A DNA stretch of 64,000 nucleotides from Synechococcus sp. CBW1107 (GTDB taxonomy: Bacteria; Cyanobacteriota; Cyanobacteriia; PCC-6307; Cyanobiaceae), in contig NZ_CP064908.1 in NCBI RefSeq assembly GCF_015841355.1, positions 496,001-560,000 on the forward strand, written 5' to 3'. Shown here piece after piece: positions 13,889 through 22,856 of the stretch. A program made the translations under genes and the position numbers. Position 1 is the first letter of the stretch; each line of letters starts with the position of its first letter. The notes beneath the pieces were generated by a model. It was not told where the DNA came from. It saw only the letters and a list, made by a program, of their open reading frames with translations, and did not search any database.

Positions 13889-14554
13889 TCAGGCGGCCTC
13901 GCGGGCGAGCCAGCGCAGGCAGGCGCTCAGCCAGGCCTCGGCGTCGTGGGCCGGATCGAGGCCCTCCCGGCCGAGGGCCCGCAGGGCACGGCTGATCTCC
14001 AGGGGCTCGTAGCCCAGGGCCGTGAGGGTCAGCTGCAGTTCCTCGCGAGTGGAGGCTGCCGGCCCCGGATCACCGCCTGAGCCGCCGGTCGCCCCATCGA
14101 GCAGGTCGTCATCGCCAGCGGCGGCGGCCGCCCCGAAGCTCTCCGCCAGCTTGCCGCGCAGCTCCACCGCCAGCCGCTCGGCCGTGCGTTTGCCCACCCC
14201 GGGCGCCCGGCAGAGACGGCGCAGGTCGGCCTGAACGATGGCCTGCACCAGCTCCTCGCAGGGCATGGTGCCCAGCAGAGCCAGGGCCATCTGGGGTCCG
14301 ACGCCGCTCACGGCCACCAGCAGACGGAACAGATCGCGCTCGTGGCGGGCCCCGAAACCGAAGAGCGTCCAGCCGTCGTCACGAACCGACTGGTGCGTGT
14401 AGAGGCTGAGCGGGCTGCCCGCCGGTGGCAGCAGCTCCCAGTGGCGGCGGGTGATCTGCACCTCGTAGCCCACGCCGGCGCAGGCCAGCAGGAGCCCGCA
14501 GCGGTTGCCCTGCTGCCACGGCTCTGCCACATGGCCTTGCAGCCAGCCGATCAT
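13889..14554 (-). CDS. ruvA: Holliday junction branch migration complex subunit RuvA
   Basis: RuvA binds Holliday junctions as a tetramer and recruits the RuvB motor. The 221-residue protein starts MIGWLQGHV, the family N-terminus, and contains the OB domain, the double helix-hairpin-helix region (VSGVGPQMALALL and APGVGKRTAERL) and a C-terminal helical domain with LTALGYEP. The central linker is Gly/Ala/Asp-rich. Longer upstream starts (MADRAAW) were rejected because conserved sequence begins at MIGW. It is divergent from the lipoprotein gene, with 23 bases between them. Confidence 0.93.
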   Translation of the reverse strand: MIGWLQGHVAEPWQQGNRCGLLLACAGVGYEVQITRRHWELLPPAGSPLSLYTHQSVRDDGWTLFGFGARHERDLFRLLVAVSGVGPQMALALLGTMPCEELVQAIVQADLRRLCRAPGVGKRTAERLAVELRGKLAESFGAAAAAGDDDLLDGATGGSGGDPGPAASTREELQLTLTALGYEPLEISRALRALGREGLDPAHDAEAWLSACLRWLAREAA

Positions 14555-14577
14555 GGAGATCACTACCGATCCGACCC

Positions 14578-15087
14578 ATGCTGCCCGGTCCGCCAACCCC
14601 CGCCAGCCGGTCTGTGGCCATTCCCTCCCCGTGGAGCCGCTGGAGGCGGTCGCTGCTGAATGCCGTGCTGGTGGTCCTGCTCGGGGTGGGGCTGCTGGGT
14701 CTCGGGGGCTGCCAGGCGGCGGGCCAACCGCCCCGGGCCGTGCTGCTGCAGGCCCTGGGGCTGCAGATCGAGCTCACCCAGCAGGCCATCGCCGACGCCC
14801 TGAAACTGGACGCCGGCGTGGGGCGACCCCAGGTGAGCCGGGTGCGCGTCGATCACCAGGAGGCCATTCCGATCGGGCTGGGCAAGGGCCTGCACCTCAC
14901 CGGCCGGTTCGACTGGCGCCTGGCGGACGATCCCTACCGGGTGGACAGCCCCTTCGAGCTGTATCTGCTGCGGGGGGAGAGGGGGGAGAGCTGGCGGCTG
15001 GCCCGTCCGGTCGGGATGGCCGCCAACAGCCTCAGCCAGGACTGGCTGGTGGATCCCCTGCCGCTCGAAGGCGACCGGCCAGCCTGA
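14578..15087 (+). CDS. Putative lipoprotein, unknown function
   Basis: The protein has 169 residues. An unusually long basic N-terminus precedes a hydrophobic segment (about 28-44) ending LGLGGC, a good lipobox with Cys about residue 45, so it is probably anchored in a membrane facing the periplasm or lumen. The mature part (LQIELTQQAIADALKL, RVRVDHQEAIPIGLGKGLHL, YELYLLRGERG-like) resembles small cyanobacterial hypothetical proteins, but I cannot name a family. The true start may lie further in, for example near RWRRSLLN. Confidence 0.7.
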   Translation: MLPGPPTPASRSVAIPSPWSRWRRSLLNAVLVVLLGVGLLGLGGCQAAGQPPRAVLLQALGLQIELTQQAIADALKLDAGVGRPQVSRVRVDHQEAIPIGLGKGLHLTGRFDWRLADDPYRVDSPFELYLLRGERGESWRLARPVGMAANSLSQDWLVDPLPLEGDRPA

Positions 15088-15174
15088 TCAGAGCCAGCCT
15101 TCCCACAACAAAGATGCCGGTAATCAATCCGCAGATGCCATAGAGTTAGTTCACGCGAATCACCAGGAAGTTCA

Positions 15175-16623
15175 ATGGCCGACAAGTCAGATCTTCATTC
15201 TGAACGCCATTCAGATCAGCCTTCAGATCGCCACAAAGGCCGTTCCACACAGCGCCATTCCAGTAACGATGACATCTACGCCTCCGGTGATCTCGCGGCC
15301 GGCATGCCGAAGCGCACGTTTCCGACCAAGGAGAACGATCCCAGGTCTGTCTATGCCGCCATTCACGATGAGTTGATGCTCGATGGCAACTCACGCCAGA
15401 ACCTGGCCACCTTCTGCCAGACGTGGCTGGAGCCGGAAGTTCATCGCTTGATGAATGAGTGCATCGACAAGAACATGGAGGACAAGGACGAATATCCACA
15501 GACTGCCGAAATCGAAGCCCGCTGCGCCCGCATGCTGGCCGATCTCTGGAATGCCCCGTCGATCGATGGCGCCATCGGCTGCACCACCGTGGGATCGAGC
15601 GAAGCGGCCATGCTCGGCGGCATGGCGATGAAACGCCGCTGGGAAGCCAGCCGGCGTCAGCAGGGGAAACCGGTCGGGAAGCCGAATCTCGTCACCGGGC
15701 CCGTGCAGATCTGCTGGCACAAATTCACCCGCTACTGGGACATCGAGCACCGGGAGATCCCAATGGACCCCGGCCGCTTGCTGATGACACCCGAGCAGGT
15801 GCTGGAGCGGTGCGATGAGAACACCATCGGGGTGGTGCCCACCCTGGGGGTGACGTTCACGGGCCAGTACGAACCCGTGCAGGAGGTGGCCGCCGCCCTC
15901 GATGCCTTCGAGCGGGACACCGGCCTCGACATCCCCATCCATGTGGATGGCGCCAGCGGTGGTTTTCTCGCCCCCTTCTGCCACCCCGATCTGCTCTGGG
16001 ATTTCCGTCTGCCCAGGGTGAAATCGATCAATGCCTCAGGCCACAAGTTCGGTCTGGCGCCGCTGGGGGCCGGCTGGGTGCTGTGGCGGGACGAGAAGGA
16101 TCTTCCCGAGGAGATGGTGTTCTGGGTGAATTATCTCGGCGGGAACATGCGTGACATCACCCTGAACTTCTCCAAGCCCGGCGGCCAGGTGGTCTGCCAA
16201 TACTACAACTTCATCCGACTGGGCAAGGAAGGCTACCGAAAGGTGCACAACGCCTGCTATGCCACCGCCCAGCATCTGGCGGCGGAACTCGTGACACTCG
16301 GCCCGTTCGAGATCATCTACGGCGGTGATCCGCACACGGGCATCCCGTGCGTCTGCTGGCGGATCAGGGACGGGGACGATCCCGGCTTCAACCTCTTCGA
16401 CCTGGCGGACCGGCTGCGGGTGCGGGGCTGGCAGGTGCCGGCCTACACCCTGCCGGCCCACTGCGGCGATCAGGCCGTGCAGCGGATCCTGGTGCGGCAT
16501 GGCGTCAGCCGTGACCTCGCCGACCTGCTGCTGGAGGACATCAGGGGTGCCATCGACCATCTCCGGCTCCATCCCGTGAGCACCTCGCTGACCAGCCAGG
16601 AAGCGACGGGATTCCATCACTGA
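15175..16623 (+). CDS. gadB: Glutamate decarboxylase
   Basis: This PLP enzyme converts glutamate to GABA and CO2; in cyanobacteria that feeds the GABA shunt around the TCA cycle, and it consumes a proton. The 482-residue protein has HVDGASGGF (PLP-binding Asp) and [10 protein letters not shown] with Lys291 as the Schiff-base residue, followed by [20 protein letters not shown], typical of bacterial GadA/B. The extreme N-terminus is rich in His, Ser and Asp. The C-terminus ends GFHH; a near-terminal His plugs the active site at neutral pH in E. coli GadB, so a similar role is possible but unproven. It converges on the EamA gene. Confidence 0.95.
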   Translation: MADKSDLHSERHSDQPSDRHKGRSTQRHSSNDDIYASGDLAAGMPKRTFPTKENDPRSVYAAIHDELMLDGNSRQNLATFCQTWLEPEVHRLMNECIDKNMEDKDEYPQTAEIEARCARMLADLWNAPSIDGAIGCTTVGSSEAAMLGGMAMKRRWEASRRQQGKPVGKPNLVTGPVQICWHKFTRYWDIEHREIPMDPGRLLMTPEQVLERCDENTIGVVPTLGVTFTGQYEPVQEVAAALDAFERDTGLDIPIHVDGASGGFLAPFCHPDLLWDFRLPRVKSINASGHKFGLAPLGAGWVLWRDEKDLPEEMVFWVNYLGGNMRDITLNFSKPGGQVVCQYYNFIRLGKEGYRKVHNACYATAQHLAAELVTLGPFEIIYGGDPHTGIPCVCWRIRDGDDPGFNLFDLADRLRVRGWQVPAYTLPAHCGDQAVQRILVRHGVSRDLADLLLEDIRGAIDHLRLHPVSTSLTSQEATGFHH

Positions 16624-16637
16624 AGCGCTCAGCTTCA
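16621..16637. terminator. Small hairpin at the gadB stop
   Basis: TGAAGC (16621-16626) pairs with GCTTCA (16632-16637) around a five-base loop, starting at the gadB stop codon, between convergent genes 16 bases apart. There is no T-tract, so the terminator call is weak. Confidence 0.3.
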
Positions 16638-16639
16638 GC

Positions 16640-17491
16640 TCAGGGGTCTGAGGCCGCCGGGGCTGGCCTGGCCCGCAGGCTCAACAGGGTGGCCAGCAGC
16701 ACCAGCAGCGCCGAGAGCCCAGCTCGGGCCGGCACGGCCTCGCCGAACCACCACACGCCCCACAGCGCCGAGAACGGCACCTGCACGTAGCTGATGGCCG
16801 TGGCCCGGGCGGCCGCCATGCCCATCAATCCGTAGGTGAGGGCGATCTGCCCCAGCTGGGTGAAGACCCCCACCCCCAGCAGCCAGCCGAACTCGGCGAC
16901 CGTGGGGGCCACCGGCCACAGCAGCACCAGGGGCAGGCTGAGCGGCAGGGCCATCAGCGGGAAATAGAAGACCACCACCAGGGGATGCTCGCTGCTGCGC
17001 AGGGCGCGCACGCTCACGTAGGCGAGGGCCGAGAGCAGGGCACCGGCCAGGGCGAACAGCAGCGGCAGGGCCGGCAGACCGGCGCCAGCCGCCGCACCGA
17101 CCCCGCCCGGGGCGGCCAGCACCACCACCCCCAGAAAGCCCAGGAGCACGGCTCCCCAGACCCGCCAGCCCGGCTTCTCGGCCAGCAGCGGCCAGGCCAG
17201 CAGGGCCGTGAAGGTGGGGTGGAGGTACTGCAGCACCGTGGCCACCGCCAGCGGCAGACCGATCAGGGCCAGATAGACGCAGTAGAGCCCGGCGGTGCCG
17301 AGGATGCCCCGCCCCACCAGCAACCGCCGCCGCTGACCCCAGGGGTGGAGACCGGCCCGCCGCAGCATCCACCAGCTGATCAGCACGCTCACCACCGCCC
17401 GCGCCAGCACCACCTCCGCCACCGGCAGGCGCCCCCCCAGGGCCTTGACGCACACCCCCATCAGGCTGAAGGCCAGGGCGCTGGCGACCAT
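16640..17491 (-). CDS. EamA/DMT-family transporter
   Basis: The 283-residue protein has about ten hydrophobic segments in two EamA repeats. It begins MVASALAFSLMGVCVKAL and includes EVVLARAVVSVLISW, LPLAVATVLQYLHP and ATAISYVQVPFSALWG, the usual drug/metabolite transporter pattern. Transport of metabolites across the inner membrane is inferred; the substrate is unknown. The ATG at 17491 gives the normal family length; the longer open frame upstream runs into the divergent dnaG gene and is unlike a membrane protein. It shares a 109-base divergent upstream region with dnaG. Confidence 0.85.
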   Translation of the reverse strand: MVASALAFSLMGVCVKALGGRLPVAEVVLARAVVSVLISWWMLRRAGLHPWGQRRRLLVGRGILGTAGLYCVYLALIGLPLAVATVLQYLHPTFTALLAWPLLAEKPGWRVWGAVLLGFLGVVVLAAPGGVGAAAGAGLPALPLLFALAGALLSALAYVSVRALRSSEHPLVVVFYFPLMALPLSLPLVLLWPVAPTVAEFGWLLGVGVFTQLGQIALTYGLMGMAAARATAISYVQVPFSALWGVWWFGEAVPARAGLSALLVLLATLLSLRARPAPAASDP

Positions 17492-17600
17492 CCACAGACC
17501 CGCCCGCCAGGCCGGGGGCTCGCCATGGGCGCGCTCGCCCCACTTCTGGTGTGGTGCGGCAGAATGGAGGCCAGAGCGACCCCAGCGGTAGCGCCATCCC

Positions 17601-19673
17601 TTGAGCCAGTCCCAGCCCCACGCCCGCCTCCACCCCCGCACGATCGAAGCGGTGAAGGAGCGCGCGGACATCGTCGATGTGGTGGGCGAGCACGTGGTGC
17701 TCAAGAAGAAGGGGCGGGAGTTCGTGGGGATCTGCCCCTTCCACGACGACAAATCGCCGTCGATGACGGTGTCGCCCGCCAAGCAGTTCTACTACTGCTT
17801 CTCCTGCGGGGCCGGCGGCAACGCCATCAAGTTCCTGATGGAGCTGCAGCGCACCAGCTTCAGCGAGGTGGTGCTGGATCTGGCGCGCAAGTACCAGCTG
17901 CCGGTGGAAACGGTGGATGGGCCGCAGCAGGAGCGGCTGCGCAGGCAGCTCTCCCGCCGTGAGGCCCTGCTGCGCGCCCTGAGCCTGGCCTCGGGCTGGT
18001 TCCGCAGTCAGCTGCGCAGCCCCGAAGGCGCCGGCGCCCTGACCTACCTCACCGGGGAGCGGGGTCTGAGCGAGGGCACGATCGACGCCTTCGACCTGGG
18101 CTACGCCCCCGAGAGCTGGGATGCGCTGCTCAGGCACCTCGGCCAGGTGGAGAACCTGCCGCCGGAGCTGCTGGAGGCGGCCGGGCTGGTGGTGCCGCGC
18201 AAGGGCGGCGACGGGTTCTACGACCGCTTCCGCCACCGGGTGATGGTGCCGATCCGCGACCGCCAGGGTCGGGTGATCGGCTTCGGCGGCCGCAGCCTTG
18301 ATGGCGGTGAGCCGAAATACCTCAACTCCCCGGAAACGGAGGTGTTCGAGAAGGGCAAGCACCTGTTCGGCCTGGATCGTGCCAGCAACGCCATCCGCAA
18401 GGACGACCAGGCGGTGGTGGTGGAGGGTTACTTCGATGTGATCGCCCTCCACGCCGCCGGCATCACCAATGCGGTGGCGTCGCTGGGCACGGCGCTCAGC
18501 AGCCAGCAGATCACCCAGCTTTGCCGCTGCTGCGACAGCCGCCGCCTGGTGCTCAATTTCGACACCGATGGCGCCGGTGTGCGCGCCGCCCAGCGGGCGA
18601 TCGGGGCGGTGGAGCAGCAGGCGCTGCAGGGGCAGCTGGAGCTGCGGGTGCTGCACCTGCCCGCCGGCAAGGACCCTGATGAATTCCTCAGGCAGCATGG
18701 CGCCGGCGAGTACCGCGCCCTGCTGGAGCGGGCACCCCTCTGGCTCGACTGGCAGATCGAGCAGGTTCTGGAGGACAAGGATCTGGCCCGCTCCGATCAG
18801 TTCCAGCAGGCGGTGGCTTCCCTGGTTGCCCTGCTGGGCAAGCTGCCCCAGAGCGCCGTGCGCAGCCATTACCTGCAGCAGGTGGCCGAGCGGCTCAGCG
18901 GCGGCCAGGCCCGGCTGGCCCAGAAGCTGGAAGAGGACCTGCGCCAGCAGGTGAAGGGTGAGCGCTGGCATGGCCGGGCCAGCCGCTGGGAGCAACCCGG
19001 GGAGATCGGCCTGCGCGAGCGCGCCGAAGCGGAGCTGCTGCGCCTCTACCTGCATGCGGGCCGTCACCGCGGCGCGATCCGCCGAGAGCTGCGCCAGCGG
19101 GAGCTGGAGGATTTCGCCATCGCCCACCACCGTCTGCTCTGGGCCAGCATCAGCGAACTGGAGGAAGACAACCTCGGCGTGGGCCGGCTGGAGGCGATCA
19201 ACCGGGGCAGTGATCCGGGCGACGATCTGGCCGATCTGGATCTGCCGCGTCTCCTGAGCGACCGGCTGCTGGTGGAGGAAAGCGAGCTGCTGAATCGGCT
19301 CACCCCCCTGCTGGAGCCGAACGAACTGCAGCGCATGGCCCTGGCCGAACCCCTGCTGCAGCTGCGCGGCACCACGGCGGTGCTGGAGCGCCAGCGCAGC
19401 CTCAAGCGCTGCCGCCACCTGCTCGATGCCTGGGGATCCCAGCGGCTGGAAACGCTGGAGCGCTGCATCGCCCGCCTGCTGGAGGAGAGCGAGGCGGAAG
19501 CCAGCGCCGCCGCCGCCCTGAGCATGGAAAGCCGGATCGATTCGATGTTCAGCGAACTGAACGGCGATGCCCTGCGCTTCCAGGAGCTGTACTACAACGA
19601 ACGTCGGCACATCCATCACCTCGACCAGCAGCGCTGCGCTGATCCCCTGGCGGCGGCACGGCTGGCCAGCTGA
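17601..19673 (+). CDS. dnaG: DNA primase
   Basis: DnaG makes RNA primers for replication. The 690-residue protein has an N-terminal CHC2 zinc-binding domain (CPFHDDKSPS near residue 44 and CFSCGAGG near 67). A catalytic core follows, with LGYAPESWDALL, the motif RFRHRVMVPIRD and the Toprim sequence VVVEGYFDVIALH (about 271) plus LNFDTDGAGVRA. The C-terminal helical helicase-interaction region is Gln/Leu/Glu-rich. The TTG start is the only start near SQPHARLHPRTIEAVKERADIVDVV, the conserved N-terminus, trimmed here to show the site. It is divergent from the EamA gene. Confidence 0.95.
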   Translation: MSQSQPHARLHPRTIEAVKERADIVDVVGEHVVLKKKGREFVGICPFHDDKSPSMTVSPAKQFYYCFSCGAGGNAIKFLMELQRTSFSEVVLDLARKYQLPVETVDGPQQERLRRQLSRREALLRALSLASGWFRSQLRSPEGAGALTYLTGERGLSEGTIDAFDLGYAPESWDALLRHLGQVENLPPELLEAAGLVVPRKGGDGFYDRFRHRVMVPIRDRQGRVIGFGGRSLDGGEPKYLNSPETEVFEKGKHLFGLDRASNAIRKDDQAVVVEGYFDVIALHAAGITNAVASLGTALSSQQITQLCRCCDSRRLVLNFDTDGAGVRAAQRAIGAVEQQALQGQLELRVLHLPAGKDPDEFLRQHGAGEYRALLERAPLWLDWQIEQVLEDKDLARSDQFQQAVASLVALLGKLPQSAVRSHYLQQVAERLSGGQARLAQKLEEDLRQQVKGERWHGRASRWEQPGEIGLRERAEAELLRLYLHAGRHRGAIRRELRQRELEDFAIAHHRLLWASISELEEDNLGVGRLEAINRGSDPGDDLADLDLPRLLSDRLLVEESELLNRLTPLLEPNELQRMALAEPLLQLRGTTAVLERQRSLKRCRHLLDAWGSQRLETLERCIARLLEESEAEASAAAALSMESRIDSMFSELNGDALRFQELYYNERRHIHHLDQQRCADPLAAARLAS

Positions 19674-19701
19674 GCCGCACCCGCCTTCGCCCAGTAACCC
19701 C

Positions 19702-20439
19702 ATGGCCCCAGGCAAACCGCGCGTCCGCATCAGCCCGGCGGAGGCCTTGGGCTTCGCCGGGCTGATGGCACTGGCGGGCCCCCTGGGGACCGCTTCCGCG
19801 CAGCCGAGCGGTCCGGCCCCCCGGATCCGGCAGACGGTGGCTCCGATCGCCACGCCGAACCGCCTCCTGGAGGACGCCCTGCGACAGGACCTGTTCCCCG
19901 TAGCGGTGGTGGACGACCAGGGCCATGGTCCCGACCCGGGCACGGCGGAATGGCGGCAGGCCGAGATCCATCAGCGCCGCAACGCCTGCCGGGCGGCTGG
20001 CCCCTTGCGTTACGCCTACAACCGCATCGACCTGAACGGAGACCGGCAGGACGAGCTGGTGGCCAGCGTGATCGGCCCCTACACCTGCGGCACAGGCGGT
20101 TGTAACGCCTATGTGTTCAAGAACGGTCCCAAGGAGAAGGGTCTGCGCCTGGTGTCAAGGATGTCGCTGTTCAAGCCGCCCCTTGTGGTGAGCGACCAGC
20201 GCCACAACGGCTGGAGAGACCTGATCAGCCGGGTGAGGATCGATGCGGGCCACGGCTACTACGCCCGTCTGCCCTTCAACGGCCGCGGCTATCCGAGCAA
20301 CCCTTCAGCGCCCCCCGCCGAGCCCCTGCGTCAAGCGGTTCGGGGCGTGGTCCTGCTCGACACCGACGACGACGCCAACCCCACCCATCCCCTGCCCTGC
20401 GACAGGCCCGCCATCGCCGCGCCGCCCCGCAGCCTCTGA
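19702..20439 (+). CDS. Exported protein with CGTGGC motif, unknown function
   Basis: The protein has 245 residues. Near the N-terminus a short hydrophobic segment (ALGFAGLMALAGPLGTASAQ) looks like a signal peptide with AxA-type cleavage. The mature part has NRIDLNGDRQDELVAS, then GPYTCGTGGCNAYVF and NGWRDLISRVRI. This DLNGDG-like plus CGTGGC arrangement recurs in bacterial exported proteins of unknown role, and the two Cys may form a disulfide. It converges on the PliI-like gene, and both encode exported small-domain proteins with a calcium-type DLNxDG loop. Confidence 0.65.
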   Translation: MAPGKPRVRISPAEALGFAGLMALAGPLGTASAQPSGPAPRIRQTVAPIATPNRLLEDALRQDLFPVAVVDDQGHGPDPGTAEWRQAEIHQRRNACRAAGPLRYAYNRIDLNGDRQDELVASVIGPYTCGTGGCNAYVFKNGPKEKGLRLVSRMSLFKPPLVVSDQRHNGWRDLISRVRIDAGHGYYARLPFNGRGYPSNPSAPPAEPLRQAVRGVVLLDTDDDANPTHPLPCDRPAIAAPPRSL

Positions 20440-20466
20440 TCCAGGCAAGGCCTGGCTGCCCCCTGC

Positions 20467-21048
20467 TCAGAACTGGGTGGAACGCACCGGCTTGAGTTGC
20501 CACATCGCCTCGCCGGGCACCAGCTTGTACGTCACCTGGCGGGTGCCACCGGTGGGCCTGGCATTGCTGTCGCCGCTCCTGTAGACGGGGAAGCGCCGCA
20601 CCAGGCTGGTCTCCACCACGGCGAACTGGTCGTGGCCCATGTAACCCCTGGCATCGTTGGAGCTCATGTCCTGCAGATGGATCGGCAGCAGGCCCCCGGC
20701 CCTGGTGGTGGTCCAGGCCTTCACGGAGCCGTAACTGCCGCTGCCGGCGCTCTGCACATAGACGAACAGATCAGGCAGCCCGTCGCTGTTGAGGTCCTCC
20801 ACTTCGGCACCGACCACACGGCCCTCGACGGTCTCCTGGATGGACGGGAAGGCCTTGTCGCCGCGGCGGGCCTTCACCGTGAGCTGCTGGGTCGAGCCCT
20901 CACCGCTGGCTGTCACCGCGAAGCTGACTCCCTGGAGGCTGAGGTTGCTGCGGAACGGAGCCGCGAGCGCCGAAGCTCCGGCCAGAAGCAGAGCCGATCC
21001 GAGGGCCCATGACCCGAGACGCCCGATCCGATCGTGGTGAAGTGCCAT
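20467..21048 (-). CDS. PliI-like exported protein (periplasmic inhibitor of I-type lysozyme family)
   Basis: The 193-residue protein has a signal peptide (SWALGSALLLAGASALAAP). The mature domain contains VEGRVVGAEVEDLNSDGLPDLFVYV, abbreviated here to its order: GAEVEDLNSDGLPDL, then SAGSGSYGSVKAW, then RGYMGHDQFAVVE, FPVYRSGDSNARPTGGTRQ and YKLVPGEA. From memory these match the PliI family, whose founding members block invertebrate-type lysozyme in the periplasm; whether this one inhibits a lysozyme is unknown. Three ATGs are possible (21048, 21075, 21078); the shortest gives a standard signal peptide. Confidence 0.75.
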   Translation of the reverse strand: MALHHDRIGRLGSWALGSALLLAGASALAAPFRSNLSLQGVSFAVTASGEGSTQQLTVKARRGDKAFPSIQETVEGRVVGAEVEDLNSDGLPDLFVYVQSAGSGSYGSVKAWTTTRAGGLLPIHLQDMSSNDARGYMGHDQFAVVETSLVRRFPVYRSGDSNARPTGGTRQVTYKLVPGEAMWQLKPVRSTQF

Positions 21049-21258
21049 GGCAGATGGTCCTGTTGCCCTGGCCATCATCGTCAGCGGCGGGTTCTCACAG
21101 TGACGGCCTTGCGCCACTGCGGAAGCCGATGCCCCTGCACCTCCGCCCCCCTCAGGCCCAGCAGGGAAAACGCCGGCAGGTCCCGACGCGATGCTGGGCG
21201 GCATGTTCTCTGGAACAGAACACTCCCACGCTCCTGTGGGAACCCTCGGTGGTGAACG

Positions 21259-21507
21259 GTGACCCTCCTCGCTGAACTCCTGGTCGGGCAACCGGGGCAC
21301 TGTCTGATCGTGGCCCTGGTGCTGCTGGCGGGCTGGTCCCTGCTGTGGGCCTCCCTGGCCTGGGGGTTGTACGCCGCCTGGGAGGCGCTGGTGCAGCTGC
21401 GCACGCCGGAGGCCAACATCCGGGTGGATCTGCTGTTGATCTGGCCGTTGCTGGCCGCGCTGACGCTGGTCGGATTGATCAGCTGCACCATCGGGGCAAG
21501 ACGCTGA
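21259..21507 (+). CDS. Small two-helix membrane protein, unknown
   Basis: The protein has 82 residues with two long hydrophobic segments (about 14-40 and 57-78) separated by QLRTPEANIRVDL. A GTG start is used. It lies between the divergent PliI-like gene and a secreted-protein gene on the same strand. No family is recognised. The regular codon use and clear membrane topology make a real gene likely, but it is short. Confidence 0.5.
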   Translation: MTLLAELLVGQPGHCLIVALVLLAGWSLLWASLAWGLYAAWEALVQLRTPEANIRVDLLLIWPLLAALTLVGLISCTIGARR

Positions 21508-21597
21508 GCTGGGTGCCACTCGGCGTGGCCTGGTCCTGAAAGATGTGTTATGAATGCTCTCTGGATTGCCCAGCGAGGCGGTTCGATCCGACCTTCA

Positions 21598-22350
21598 ATG
21601 TCCACATCACCCATGGTTTGCAGCCTTCGTCACCACTCCGCAGCCCTTGGCGCGGGTCTTCTGCTGTCGGGCCTGTCCGCCCCCTTCGCGCCGGCAGCCA
21701 TGGCCGAAGTCCTGGTCCGGGCCCAGGGCCGTTGCAAACTGATGAGCGGTGGGTACGAAGCCTTCAACGGACACTGCCTCTTCAAGCACAAGAAGGCTGG
21801 AAGCGTCGATGCCTATGTCGTGAAGCTCGACGACGGCACGGAGTTCAGCTTCTCGGGCCCCAACGTGCAGGCGCTGAGTGTGCAGACCTACGACGGCATT
21901 CGCAGCGTCAGTCACAGCATCCAACCGGACCATGAGGTCTTCAGCTGGAATGACGGCGAACCCCGAAAGCTCTCCGTTCGGCTCGACCGCGTCGAGAACC
22001 CCGACGTCCGTTTCGAGGATTCCGCCCAGAAGGCTGATTCCAGCACGCTCCTGGGTGCCGCGGTGGGTGCTCTGATCGGCGGGCTGATCTCCGGTAAGCC
22101 CATCACCACGACCGAGCCAGCCCGGGAGGGCGCTCCGGTCTCCGATCTGCAATCCCTGGTGGGCGCCAAAGGGGGCCAGGCCGAAGGAACCCTGACGTCC
22201 AAGGGCTACACCTACCGCGGCGGCACCAAGCTGGCCGACAGTTCCTTCAGCTACTGGCAGCAGCCCAGCACAAAAAACTGCGTGGCGATTCGCACCACCA
22301 ACGGACGCTATCAGTCCATCACCTACACAACAAAGAGCGACTGCAACTGA
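21598..22350 (+). CDS. Exported protein, unknown function
   Basis: From the ATG of MSTSPMVC the protein has 250 residues; an ATG 48 bases upstream (21550) is an alternative. A signal peptide is visible (ALGAGLLLSGLSAPFAPAAMAE). The mature part begins VLVRAQGRCKLMSGGYEAFNGHCLFKH, shortened here to its key residues: Cys pair RCKLMSGGYEAFNGHC, then DDGTEFSFSG, a glycine-rich hydrophobic stretch GAAVGALIGGLISG (about residues 160-173) that resembles a glycine-zipper, and a C-terminal domain ending TTKSDCN. No family is recognised. A strong hairpin follows the gene. Confidence 0.65.
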   Translation: MSTSPMVCSLRHHSAALGAGLLLSGLSAPFAPAAMAEVLVRAQGRCKLMSGGYEAFNGHCLFKHKKAGSVDAYVVKLDDGTEFSFSGPNVQALSVQTYDGIRSVSHSIQPDHEVFSWNDGEPRKLSVRLDRVENPDVRFEDSAQKADSSTLLGAAVGALIGGLISGKPITTTEPAREGAPVSDLQSLVGAKGGQAEGTLTSKGYTYRGGTKLADSSFSYWQQPSTKNCVAIRTTNGRYQSITYTTKSDCN

Positions 22351-22379
22351 CCAGCGGCTGGATCAGCGGCTGAGATGTC

Positions 22380-22406
22380 CCCCCTGTGGCCCTAAGCCAC
22401 AGGGGG
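22380..22406. terminator. Strong hairpin between convergent genes
   Basis: CCCCCTGTGGC (22380-22390) and GCCACAGGGGG (22396-22406) form a perfect 11-bp stem with loop CCTAA. It sits between the exported-protein gene and the convergent GlsB/YeaQ-like gene, so a bidirectional terminator is likely, although neither side has a T-tract. Confidence 0.65.
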
Positions 22407-22440
22407 ATTGCTGGTGGCCTGACGTCGAGGCCAGCGGAGG

Positions 22441-22686
22441 TCAGGCGCGCTTGAGCAGGCGCAGGATCACTAGAAGGATCACGGCGCCAAGGGTGGCCAC
22501 CACGATGCTGCCCAGCACGCCACCTCCGAAGGCTCCACCCAGACCGCCGAAGAACAGGCCACCGATCAGGGCTCCGATGATGCCGGCGACCAGATCACCG
22601 ATCAGGCCGAAGCCACTTCTTTTGACCAGGACACCCGCCAGCCAGCCGGCGATCACGCCGACCAGCAGAAACCAGAGAACGTTCAT
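22441..22686 (-). CDS. GlsB/YeaQ/YmgE-family small membrane protein
   Basis: The 81-residue protein is almost entirely hydrophobic and glycine-rich, with three membrane segments. The start MNVLWFLLVGVIAGWLAG and the motif GLIGDLVAGIIGALIGG are characteristic of the transglycosylase-associated GlsB/YeaQ family, small inner-membrane proteins linked with stress responses. The ATG at 22686 gives the family length; longer starts add charged residues with no support. Confidence 0.85.
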   Translation of the reverse strand: MNVLWFLLVGVIAGWLAGVLVKRSGFGLIGDLVAGIIGALIGGLFFGGLGGAFGGGVLGSIVVATLGAVILLVILRLLKRA

Positions 22687-22856
22687 AGGCACTCGCCGTT
22701 GGTCCTGACGATCAGTCACACCGTAGATGTGGGGCCAAGAGCTGCAATCAGCGGACCTGATCGCCTTAGAAACTCATTGTCAATCCTGACCCTTGATCAC
22801 ACCCATCGATCAGGCTGCACCAGGGAGCGTGAACATAGACCTGTGCCTGCCGCTGG

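Noticed and set aside
16635-19943. Open minus-strand frame of about 1100 codons opposite dnaG
   Set aside because: It lies opposite a certain dnaG gene and is rich in Gln, His, Ala and Leu, the usual mirror image of high-GC coding sequence; it has no domain.
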